Below are positions 39,405 to 47,483 of a stretch of DNA of 64,000 nt, one piece after another. Where the stretch lies: the NCBI RefSeq assembly GCF_016625195.1, contig NZ_JACVUP010000005.1, positions 1 to 64,000 on the forward strand, given 5' to 3'. How positions within the stretch are numbered: position 1 is the stretch's first letter; every line of letters begins with the position of its first letter. A program made the translations under genes and the position numbers. Origin of the DNA: Erwinia sp. S63 (GTDB taxonomy: Bacteria > Pseudomonadota > Gammaproteobacteria > Enterobacterales > Enterobacteriaceae). Below the pieces are notes generated by a model. The model searched no databases and was not told the DNA's origin. It saw nothing but the letters and a program-made list of their open reading frames with translations.

Positions 39405-39878
39405 TTAGTTGAACGCGCCGTTCAGCAGCAGCGAGGTGATGACGCCGGTTGCGGCAGCAATCAGGACGTAGTTACCGTCCACGTAAGACCAGTACTCACC
39501 GCGCGGTGGCTCTGGCAGACGACGTTCACGCCAGTCATCTACGCGATAGTGTGGGCCACGGAATTCTGGCGGCATCGGGTGACCGCGACGGAAGTCATGG
39601 CCGTTCCAGGCGAAGTGATCGCCGTCGTGGTGTCCATCTGGGCCACGATGGTCGGCATAACGGTCATGATGATCCGGGCCACGGTCCGGGCCATGGTTGT
39701 AGCCATGATCGGGGCCGCGATCGCCGCCATGGTCAGGGCCACGTCCATGATCCTGATGCTGGTCGCCGCCGTGCTGCTGCCAGCGCTGGTCGCCCGGGCC
39801 ATCTGCCCAGGAGACGGAAGAGAACAGTGTGCTGCATGCAATAAGTGACGCAATAAGACTTAATGTTGTTTTTTTCAT
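39405..39878 (-). CDS. RcnB-family periplasmic protein, His/Asp/Gly-rich
   Basis: The ATG at 39878 follows GGAGG and starts a signal peptide (MKKTTLSLIASLIAC...VSWA). A low-complexity segment (about 30-90) repeats GPDH/DHG-type units rich in His, Asp and Gly, a likely divalent-metal binder. The C-terminal part (PPEFRGPHYRVDDWRE, RGEYWSYVDGNYVLIAAATGVI) is the RcnB domain, known from nickel/cobalt homeostasis. An upstream ATG at 39926 has no ribosome-binding site. Its specific metal role is inferred. Confidence 0.8.
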   Translation of the reverse strand: MKKTTLSLIASLIACSTLFSSVSWADGPGDQRWQQHGGDQHQDHGRGPDHGGDRGPDHGYNHGPDRGPDHHDRYADHRGPDGHHDGDHFAWNGHDFRRGHPMPPEFRGPHYRVDDWRERRLPEPPRGEYWSYVDGNYVLIAAATGVITSLLLNGAFN

Positions 39879-39926
39879 GATGTTGCCTCCAATGATAACG
39901 GCAGTTACTGCGCCGTCGAGAGACAC

Positions 39927-40736
39927 TATTCACCAATCGCAAGCAAAAGAGGATTTCCAAAACTCTTAAAAACCGGAGACTTACAATACATTACTGCAAA
40001 TTAGCGCTTTCTTAACGATTGTGTCTGTTCTGACATTATCTGGTCTTAAAGTGAGCGGATTGAAATTACAAAGGGAGAGGAAAGAAACCCGATCGCGAGG
40101 ATCGGGTGGAGAATGCTATTTCCATAAATTGCATAAAGCGGGTAAACCCTAAAAAATGAGGGTAAAACTGAAGCACACAACGCCACATCACTAGCATTGC
40201 GGATAAACAATACCATTTTAAAATGCAAAATTCTTTTAAAAACCCCTGCTTTTCGGAAAAAACCGTAAAAATAAAACGGCGCAGAAAAATAATCTGCTGC
40301 GCGGCCATTCAGTCATGCAAATAAGGTCTGTGCTCTGACCAGAATAGCGTTATGATAAATTTCGCACCGTCGTGGTGATAGAAACGAACCTGACCCCAAC
40401 GATAACCACACATTCACCAGGCGATAAAATACTGCTAAATCAATGCCATTTCGTTAAACCTGCGTCACCCCTTCCCTTTAACCCACCAGACTTCAGCGTT
40501 ATTCATCAATTTACCCGGCATTAATACGTTAGAATCCTGCAGCACTTCGATTAATTCACAATCGTGATTAATATCGCGCTAAATATAGCGCAGGCTTTAC
40601 CTCGTTTAATGGATGTTTATTTCAACTTCGATATCAGCGTAAGAATATTACGTTACCGCTACAGTTTATTTCCGCAGGATGGAATCGTGGGAAGAATAAT
40701 AGTCAGTGGCTACCTAAGAAGATCTCGGTTGGTTAA
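39927..40736. other. A/T-rich intergenic region without a supported gene
   Basis: About 800 bp hold only short hydrophobic frames without ribosome-binding sites. One perfect hairpin, ACCCGATC-GCGAG-GATCGGGT (40087-40107), could terminate a leftward transcript (a pyrimidine-rich tract follows on the minus strand) or mark a small RNA. No other structure is convincing. Confidence 0.5.
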
Positions 40737-40853
40737 AACGGCTGCGATAAGCTACTCACCTCCCGCACGCTGCTGCGCCAGCACGGCATCGAAGTCTTCA
40801 ACGAAGCGCAGCTATGCGAACTCATTCAGCGCGTCGCGGAAGCCGATAAATGA
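40737..40853 (+). pseudogene. Possible 3' remnant of a lost gene
   Basis: A 38-codon frame without a start (a stop directly precedes it) reads NGCDKLLTSRTLLRQHG... and ends ...LIQRVAEADK. Its composition is protein-like and its GC much higher than the upstream sequence, as if a gene's end had been left behind. It overlaps the end of the convergent DUF1272 gene by 28 bp. The family is not recognised. Confidence 0.3.
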
Positions 40854-41065
40854 CGCGTGGTCGAGGCCGGATGGCGCGCTAACGCCGCCGCCGGACGCAC
40901 CGGACGGCGCACCAGTTCACCCTCACAGTTCGGGCAGCGATGGTTGAGCGTGGTTTCCACGCACTCGACGCAAAAGGTACATTCGAACGAGCAGATGCGC
41001 GCATCGGGTGAGTCCGGCTGTAAGTCTTTATCACAGCATTCGCAGTTGGGACGCAGTTCCAGCAT
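40826..41065 (-). CDS. DUF1272 cysteine-rich protein
   Basis: A 79-residue protein that starts MLELRPNCECCDKDLQPDS and carries CxxC pairs (CECC, CSFECTFCVEC, CPNC), the DUF1272 pattern; it probably binds zinc. GGAG lies 7 bases before the ATG. The C-terminal tail after PASTTR is a few residues longer than the usual family end and runs over a possible gene remnant on the other strand. Function unknown. Confidence 0.82.
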   Translation of the reverse strand: MLELRPNCECCDKDLQPDSPDARICSFECTFCVECVETTLNHRCPNCEGELVRRPVRPAAALARHPASTTRHLSASATR

Positions 41066-41187
41066 GGTTCATCTCCAGTCAGATTTTTCACCATCATCAC
41101 CGTGATTCAACCCTTGCACCAGCCCGGTTGCAGACATCTGCAGGACAGATCGGGACATCCGATGTCCGCACGCGTTGCCTAAAAGCA

Positions 41188-41215
41188 TTACATTCCGCGA
41201 ATCACGTTCTATAGT
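41188..41215 (+). promoter_or_regulatory. Promoter of the AI-2E permease pair
   Basis: TTACAT (41188-41193) and TATAGT (41210-41215), 16 bp apart, lie 32 bp before the first permease. A short palindrome GGACAT-CCG-ATGTCC (41153-41167) just upstream could be a regulator site. Confidence 0.45.
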
Positions 41216-41247
41216 TCAATCGCCACGTTTACTCACGAGACAATTGA

Positions 41248-42351
41248 ATGCGTATTAAAGGACTCAACTTCGGCTTCTTTATTGTTATTTTGGCGTTAGT
41301 CACCTACGCCTTTTTTGATGTGCTGACACCTTACTTTTCTGCCATTTTTTGGGCAGCCATTCTGGCGGTGATCTTCCATCCGCTGAAGTCGCTGCTGCGC
41401 CGCAAAATGGGCGACCGTAACGGGCTCGCTGCCTTTGCCACTCTGGCGATCATCTGCCTGATCGTGTTCACGCCATTAGCGATTATCACCTCGTCGATGG
41501 TAGTGGAAGTCAACACGGTGTACACCAAACTGCAGAACAGCTCGTCACAGTTCCCGACGGTGTTTGCTGATTTAATGCAGCATTTGCCAAATTGGGCGCA
41601 GAGTTATCTCGCTGAGCACAACCTCAACAATGCCGGCCAGATTCAGCAGAAACTGTCTGAATTTGCCCTCAAGGGCGGCCAATACATGGCAGGTAGTGTG
41701 TTCCTGATCGGTAAAGGGACGTTCACCTTTACGGTTGGCTTCGGCGTGATGCTGTATCTGCTGTTCTTCCTGCTGAAGGATGGCCCATGGCTGGTGAATC
41801 TGATACTGGAAGCGCTGCCGCTCTCTACCTACGTGAAGCATCACCTGATGGTGAAATTTGCCGCCGTCTCACGCGCTACCGTAAAAGGCACGGTGGTGGT
41901 CGCGGTGGTTCAGGGCGTATTGGGCGGTCTTGCCTTCTGGTTCACCGGCATTGATGGCAGCTTGCTGTGGGGCGCACTGATGGCGTTCCTGTCACTGATT
42001 CCGGCGGTCGGTTCCGCCATCGTTTGGGTGCCTGCGGCGATCTTCTTCTTCGCCACCAGCGCGGTATGGAAAGGCCTGTTCCTGGTCGGTTTCTTTGTGG
42101 TGATCGTCGGTCTGGTGGACAACATTTTACGTCCGCTGCTGGTCGGAAAAGACACCAAAATGCCTGACTACTTGATCCTGATCTCGACGCTGGGCGGCAT
42201 GGAAGTTTACGGTATCAATGGCTTTGTCATCGGCCCATTGATTGCCGCGCTGTTTATCGCCTGCTGGAACCTGCTCTCCGGGCGCGACAACCGTGACAAT
42301 GTCGAAGAGATCGACGAAGAAGTGATTGAAGAGGGGAAATCTCGCGAGTAA
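41248..42351 (+). CDS. AI-2E family transporter (first copy)
   Basis: Polytopic inner-membrane protein of 367 residues, UPF0118/AI-2E exporter family. About eight membrane helices are visible. The conserved core VVQGVLGGLAFWFTGIDGSLLWG and the C-terminal segment VGLVDNILRPLLVGKDTKMPDYLILISTLGG are family marks. An acidic tail (EEIDEEVIEEG) ends it. Members export autoinducer-2 or act as Na+/H+ antiporters, so the substrate is open. A second homologue follows 63 bp downstream. Confidence 0.85.
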   Translation: MRIKGLNFGFFIVILALVTYAFFDVLTPYFSAIFWAAILAVIFHPLKSLLRRKMGDRNGLAAFATLAIICLIVFTPLAIITSSMVVEVNTVYTKLQNSSSQFPTVFADLMQHLPNWAQSYLAEHNLNNAGQIQQKLSEFALKGGQYMAGSVFLIGKGTFTFTVGFGVMLYLLFFLLKDGPWLVNLILEALPLSTYVKHHLMVKFAAVSRATVKGTVVVAVVQGVLGGLAFWFTGIDGSLLWGALMAFLSLIPAVGSAIVWVPAAIFFFATSAVWKGLFLVGFFVVIVGLVDNILRPLLVGKDTKMPDYLILISTLGGMEVYGINGFVIGPLIAALFIACWNLLSGRDNRDNVEEIDEEVIEEGKSRE

Positions 42352-42366
42352 GGCGTTTCCCTGTCA

Positions 42367-42392
42367 GGCGGTTGCTGCACACGGCAACCGCC
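42367..42392 (+). terminator. Hairpin between the two AI-2E genes
   Basis: GGCGGTTGC / GCAACCGCC pairs perfectly over an 8-base loop. No long T run follows (CCGTTT), so read-through into the second gene is likely. Confidence 0.45.
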
Positions 42393-42414
42393 CGTTTACC
42401 GGAGAACTGCATCG

Positions 42415-43416
42415 ATGTACCAGGGTTGGTTAAAATCTTTCGCGCCGCTAGCGCAGGCGCTTATTTTGCTCGCATGTCTGACCCTTGTGCTGTTTGGGCT
42501 GCGCCTTGGTGCGCCGCTGATCAACCAGGTGCTGTTGGCGATATTTCTTGCCGTGATGCTCGATCCGCTGATTAGCCGCCTGGCGCGACGCGGCATCCCA
42601 CGCACGCTCTCTTCTCTGCTGGTGATTGTGATTTTGCTGCTGCTGATCGTCATCACCATCATGTCACTTAGCGCCTCCGCGCCCGACCTGATCAAACTCA
42701 GCCGTCAGGCACCCAATCTGGTAGCGGCCAAGCTGCAATACCTGACATTCTCGCTAAGCCAGATGGGTATTGCACTGACCGCCGATGAGATGCTGAATTT
42801 CGTCGATGCCGGTGCCGTGGTGCGCTTCGTCACCTATCAACTGTCGTTAATCCCCGGCCTGCTGTCGTGGTGGCTGATGGTGTTCCTGATGCTGCTGTTT
42901 ATGCTGATTGAGCTGCCGCTGCTAAAACGCACCCTGCGCGCCAGTAAGCAGCACACTGCGTTGTTTATCGCGCTGGAAGAAGGGATTAAGAGTGTGATTG
43001 TTTATGCGCGGGTGAAAACGCTGACTGGCCTGCTGGGCGGTGTGATTGTCTGGGGCACGGCGCATCTGCTGGGATTAAAATTCGCCTTCCTGTGGGGCGT
43101 GCTGATGTTTATCTTCAACTACATTCCGGTGCTCGGATCCTTTCTGGCGGCCATTCCGCCGGTGATCCAGACCTTCATCCTGTTCGATACCCAAACCAGC
43201 CTGATGCTGGTGGGATTCTTTGTGGTGCTGAACCTGCTGCTCAGTTCGGTGCTGGAGCCGCTGATGCTTGGCAAACGCCTCAATCTCACCCTGACCGTAC
43301 AGCTGCTGGCTTTCCTGTTCTGGCAAGCGCTGCTGGGTATGACCGGTGCGATACTGGCGATTCCCCTCACCTTCCTGCTGAAAAAAGTCTGGCTGGCACT
43401 GCGCCAGCCAGAGTGA
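42415..43416 (+). CDS. AI-2E family transporter (second copy)
   Basis: Second member of the AI-2E exporter family, 333 residues. The motif KTLTGLLGGVIVWGTAHLLGLKFAFLWGVLMFIFNYIPVLGSFLAAIPP and the LEPLMLGKRLNLT element are typical. It is shorter than its neighbour, lacks the acidic tail and diverges strongly, so this is not a recent duplication. It is convergent with the P-type ATPase, whose stop lies 1 bp away. Confidence 0.84.
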   Translation: MYQGWLKSFAPLAQALILLACLTLVLFGLRLGAPLINQVLLAIFLAVMLDPLISRLARRGIPRTLSSLLVIVILLLLIVITIMSLSASAPDLIKLSRQAPNLVAAKLQYLTFSLSQMGIALTADEMLNFVDAGAVVRFVTYQLSLIPGLLSWWLMVFLMLLFMLIELPLLKRTLRASKQHTALFIALEEGIKSVIVYARVKTLTGLLGGVIVWGTAHLLGLKFAFLWGVLMFIFNYIPVLGSFLAAIPPVIQTFILFDTQTSLMLVGFFVVLNLLLSSVLEPLMLGKRLNLTLTVQLLAFLFWQALLGMTGAILAIPLTFLLKKVWLALRQPE

Positions 43417-43417
43417 A

Positions 43418-46117
43418 CTATCGGGCGGCGCGCCAGCCGCGCGTCAGCTGTTTCTCGATTTCCACCAGCACGAAAATCACGGCGCTGACCGCCAGCGAGA
43501 TAAACCAGTATTTGATCGGCAGCGGCTCGGTGCCAAACAGCGTATTCATCAGCGGCAGATAAATAATCATCGCCTGTAGCGCCACCAGCACCAGCGTCAC
43601 CAGCCAGATACCGTGATTTTTCAGCAAGCCTTTATCCAGTGAGAAGCCCTCGCTGTTGCGGCAGTTGAGCATATATGCCCACTGAGCAGTCACCAGCATC
43701 TGCAACAGCACCGTACGGATAAACTCCGGCGAGTAACCGCGCGGCTGCAGCCAGGCTTCCAGCACAAAGGCGCTGATGGAGATCAGCAGCCCGACGAAAA
43801 TCACTCGCCAGATGGCGTAACCATCCATCACATGGCTGCGCACGTTACGTGGCGGCCGACGCATGATATTGCGCTCGGCGGCTTCAAATGCCAGCCCAAA
43901 TGACAGGGTCGCCGAGGTCGCCATGTTCATCCACAGAATCTGCACCGGCGTCAGCGGCAGTAAGTTGCCCATCAGAATCGCGATGATGATCAACAACCCC
44001 TGCGCGAGGTTGGTCGGCATCACAAACAGGATAGTTTTCTTCAGGTTATCGTAAACGCGACGCCCCTCTTTCACCGCCGCCGCGATGGTGGCGAAGTTGT
44101 CATCCGCCAGAATCATGTCCGCCGACTCTTTGGTCACCTCGGTGCCTTTGATCCCCATGGCGATGCCGACATTAGCCTGTTTCAGCGCAGGCGCATCATT
44201 CACGCCATCTCCGGTCATCCCGACGATCTCCCCGCTCTCCGCCAGCGCTTTCACCAGACGCAGCTTATGTTCCGGGCTGGTGCGCGCAAAAATATCGTAC
44301 TCACGTGCCGCTTTGCTCAGTTCCGCATCGTCCATGTGCTCCAGCTGATAGCCGGTAACGGCGCTGTCGCTGTTGCCGATCCCCAGCATCTGCCCGATGG
44401 CCATCGCCGTTTCCGGATGATCGCCGGTGATCATCTTGACGCGGATCCCAGCCTGCTGGCAGTCACGTATGGCGGTAATCGCTTCCGGACGCGGTGGATC
44501 CATCATGCACGCCAGACCCAGCATCATCATGCCCTCGCGCAGGTCGGCGTGATCGATCTGCTGCCGACCTTCCGGTAGCCAGCGCCAGGCGGCGGCCACG
44601 GTGCGCAGCCCTTCGCTGGCATAAGTGGTGATTGCGGCGTTCCAGTAATCACGATCCAGCACTTCAGCGCCGTTCTCGCCCTGCTGCTGCTGGCACAGCG
44701 CGAGCAGCACATCCGGTGCGCCAGTCAGCAGCAGACACGCCTTGCCATCAATCAGGCAACTCACGGCCATGTATTTGTAGGCCGAATCAAACGGCAGCTT
44801 ACTCAGCACCTGCACAGAATCCGAGTTGATGCCTGCTTTCGCCGCCAGCACCTTGAGTGCGCCTTCGGTAGGTCCGCCAACGATCCCCCAGTGCCCCTGA
44901 AAATCCTGGCGCAGTTGGCTCTCGTTGCAGATATCTACCGTCTGTAAAAAGCCGTTGAGCAGCGCCTCATCGCGCTGGCCGCTTTCCAGATGAAACTCCC
45001 CTTTCGGCTCATAGCTGTTGCCACTGATGCGCCAGTGACTGTTCGCCAACACTAGCGCTTTCACCGTCATTTCGTTCATGGTGAGCGTGCCGGTTTTATC
45101 GGAGCAGATCACTGACATGGCACCGAGGGTTTCGACCGTTGGCAGCTTACGAATGATGGCGTGATTGCGCGCCATCGACTGCACGCCGAGTGACAGAATG
45201 ATCGAAATGATCGCCGGCAAGCCTTCGGGCACCGCCGCCACCGCCAGGCTGATCACCGCCAGCAGCAACTCCGCCAGCGGGATGTCACGCAGCAGATAAC
45301 CGAACACGAACAGCGCGGCCATCATCAGCAGAATGATGTAAAAAATCGCCTTGCCGAGTTTATCGATTTGCACCAGCAGCGGCGTTTTTGCCTCTTCAAT
45401 GGAAGAGATCATCGCGTTGATGTGCCCTAACTCGGTATCACCGCCAGTGGCGATCACCACGCCAGCGGCAGTGCCGGAACTCACCGTGGTGCCGGAATAA
45501 GCCAGATTGAGTCGATCGCCCAGCGACTTTTCGCCCTCCAGCGCGTCGCTCAACTTGGACACCACCGTGGATTCCCCGGTGAGAATCGCCTCTTCCACTC
45601 GCAAATTGTGCACGTCGAACAAGCGCAGATCGGCGGGAATCTTGTCGCCAGGACGCAGCAACACCACGTCACCGACCACCAGCTCTTCAGTCGGCACAGT
45701 GATCTGCCGCCCATCCCGCAATACCATAGCTTCGTTCGACAGCATGTTCTGAATGCTTTTCAATGACTTCTCGGCGTTACTTTCCTGGATAAATCCAATC
45801 AGTGCGTTAATGACAGCAACGCCGAGAATGACAAAGGTATCTACCCAGTGGCCCATCACCGCGGTAATGACCGCTGCCGCCAGCAGGATGTAGATCAGCA
45901 CATCTTTAAAGTGTGCCAGAAAGCGCATCAGCAGTGATTTTTCGGCTTTCTGTGGCAGCACATTGCGCCCGTTAGCCGCCAGACGTGCCTCCGCCTCTTC
46001 GGTCTGCAAGCCGCTGGGCGAACTGTTTAAGCGGGTAAAAGCGCTGGCACTGTCGAGCTGATATAAGGGTCGATCAGATGAATCTGATCGATCTGGACGG
46101 AAAGGAACAACGGTCAT
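43418..46117 (-). CDS. P2-type cation-transporting ATPase
   Basis: P-type ATPase of 899 residues. It has an N-terminal cation-ATPase domain, TGES (180-183), M4 motif PEGLP (297-301), the phosphorylated aspartate D340 in CSDKTGTLT, and MTGDGVNDAPALKQA. The M4 motif places it near the SERCA/PMR1 group. In M6, however, the sequence is WMNMATSATLSF, with no acidic residue where calcium pumps have NxxTD, so calcium transport should not be assumed. The cation is unknown. It stands alone. Confidence 0.88.
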   Translation of the reverse strand: MTVVPFRPDRSDSSDRPLYQLDSASAFTRLNSSPSGLQTEEAEARLAANGRNVLPQKAEKSLLMRFLAHFKDVLIYILLAAAVITAVMGHWVDTFVILGVAVINALIGFIQESNAEKSLKSIQNMLSNEAMVLRDGRQITVPTEELVVGDVVLLRPGDKIPADLRLFDVHNLRVEEAILTGESTVVSKLSDALEGEKSLGDRLNLAYSGTTVSSGTAAGVVIATGGDTELGHINAMISSIEEAKTPLLVQIDKLGKAIFYIILLMMAALFVFGYLLRDIPLAELLLAVISLAVAAVPEGLPAIISIILSLGVQSMARNHAIIRKLPTVETLGAMSVICSDKTGTLTMNEMTVKALVLANSHWRISGNSYEPKGEFHLESGQRDEALLNGFLQTVDICNESQLRQDFQGHWGIVGGPTEGALKVLAAKAGINSDSVQVLSKLPFDSAYKYMAVSCLIDGKACLLLTGAPDVLLALCQQQQGENGAEVLDRDYWNAAITTYASEGLRTVAAAWRWLPEGRQQIDHADLREGMMMLGLACMMDPPRPEAITAIRDCQQAGIRVKMITGDHPETAMAIGQMLGIGNSDSAVTGYQLEHMDDAELSKAAREYDIFARTSPEHKLRLVKALAESGEIVGMTGDGVNDAPALKQANVGIAMGIKGTEVTKESADMILADDNFATIAAAVKEGRRVYDNLKKTILFVMPTNLAQGLLIIIAILMGNLLPLTPVQILWMNMATSATLSFGLAFEAAERNIMRRPPRNVRSHVMDGYAIWRVIFVGLLISISAFVLEAWLQPRGYSPEFIRTVLLQMLVTAQWAYMLNCRNSEGFSLDKGLLKNHGIWLVTLVLVALQAMIIYLPLMNTLFGTEPLPIKYWFISLAVSAVIFVLVEIEKQLTRGWRAAR

Positions 46118-46855
46118 ATTTCACCCCGTGCGGTTGACAATAAAATGAAAAAAGGAGAACGAAAATAAAAGCCTACTTTAATAACTTTCACTGCCACCGT
46201 GATGACCGGGGTCATGTTTTGGTTAATTATCATTTCAAAAAACAGAATAAATAAAATTCAGTACTCCGTTAATCAACCCATGGTTCATGGAGGCTAAAAC
46301 TCTTAATTCACCGTTAAAGACACGTAATAAATAATATAAATTTAGCCATTTAAAACAGATGATTAGGGTAAAAACCCATTTCAACCCAGGATTACTTCCT
46401 GTGTTAACTATCAGCTTAGTGACATTTTATGACGTTACACTTAGGATCACATAAATAACTTTACCTTCAGGTAAATATTAAACCTACCCTAAACAATTTC
46501 ACGTTTCGTCCTTTTCATCGCGACACCCTTCGTGCTCATCTTCACTCCGTGAGGCCACTGATCTGCGCAATCAGATATCTATCAACAACGATAACTGCTG
46601 TTCTGCTCGTACAACAGCGCATTCAATTTTATGTTCAGTTAACGCACCTTATTAAAATGAATCACCGCATAATTAAAAACCGCAAAAAAACCATCGTAAA
46701 TATATAAATAATCCGTCAGGGCATGATATTTATCGCATCAGGCAATCCCTACAAAATAATTATTTGCGCCATTTAAACTTTACTCTTAAAATCCGTTAAC
46801 CAATAAAACCAATTCTTATTAATATTCCATTCACCGCAATAAACAGGACAGCCAT
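46118..46855. other. Long A/T-rich regulatory region before the two-component genes
   Basis: About 740 bp between the divergent P-type ATPase and the response regulator contain no supportable ORF. The sequence is markedly A/T rich with many A and T tracts, as in H-NS-bound promoters. I could not pick out a single promoter or binding site. Confidence 0.5.
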
Positions 46856-47479
46856 ATGAAGGAAGTTCTTATCGTTGATGACCATCCGGTGGTTCGGATG
46901 GCGTTAAGACTGCTGCTTGAAACGGACAACATGAATGTGGTGGGCGAAACGGATGACGGGTTTGAAGCATTAGCGCTGACCAAAAAACTGTCGCCAGATT
47001 TGATCATCGTGGATATCGACATGCCCTCTTACAACGGCATCGATCTGGTGCAAAGGCTGCGCCACAACGGCTTTAACGGCGGCATTCTGGTGCTGACCGG
47101 CAAGGACGTTGACCACTACATCAAGCGCAGCGCCACTGCGGGTGCCGATGGTTTTATTAGCAAGCGCAATAACATGACCGAATTGCACGATGCCATTCGC
47201 GCGATTAATGCCGGATATGGCTTCTTTCCTTTAAATCGCAGACGTCAGGGATTACCGGATGATATTCAGGAAGACAAAAATAAAATTGCCGGCCTTTCCA
47301 GTAAGGAATTACAGGTGCTGGTGTATTTATCCAAAGGAATGAAAGTGGTGGAAATGGCACAGCGAATGAAAATCAGTGATAAAACGGTAAGCACTTACAA
47401 ACGCCGATTAATGGAAAAGCTCGACATTCAAAATATGGTCGGTCTTTACGAGTTCGCCAAACGTAATAATATCGCCTGA
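46856..47479 (+). CDS. EvgA/BvgA-type response regulator
   Basis: NarL/LuxR-family regulator of 207 residues. The receiver shows D8-D9, the phosphorylation site D53 in IIVDIDMP and a conserved Lys in LTGK. The C-terminal LuxR helix-turn-helix (about 145-205; SSKELQVLVYLSKGMKVVEMAQRMKISDKTVSTYKRRLMEKL) is intact. Gene order with the downstream sensor matches evgA-evgS and bvgA-bvgS. Whether the regulator still receives phosphate is uncertain because its sensor is truncated. Confidence 0.9.
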   Translation: MKEVLIVDDHPVVRMALRLLLETDNMNVVGETDDGFEALALTKKLSPDLIIVDIDMPSYNGIDLVQRLRHNGFNGGILVLTGKDVDHYIKRSATAGADGFISKRNNMTELHDAIRAINAGYGFFPLNRRRQGLPDDIQEDKNKIAGLSSKELQVLVYLSKGMKVVEMAQRMKISDKTVSTYKRRLMEKLDIQNMVGLYEFAKRNNIA

Positions 47480-47483
47480 CGCA

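Noticed and set aside
39500..39800. Short repeated units that could suggest a CRISPR array
   Set aside because: The repeats encode the His/Asp/Gly-rich tract of the RcnB-like protein, are irregular and in frame, and have no spacers.
40046..40308. Two overlapping hydrophobic minus-strand frames of 60-80 codons
   Set aside because: No ribosome-binding sites, A/T-rich sequence and Phe/Leu/Ser composition expected by chance; treated as non-coding.
40564..40947. 127-codon forward frame before the DUF1272 gene
   Set aside because: It spans an A/T-rich gap and then runs antisense through the DUF1272 gene, and its product is Ser/Ala/Pro rich with no family. A different frame of the same area is reported as a possible remnant.
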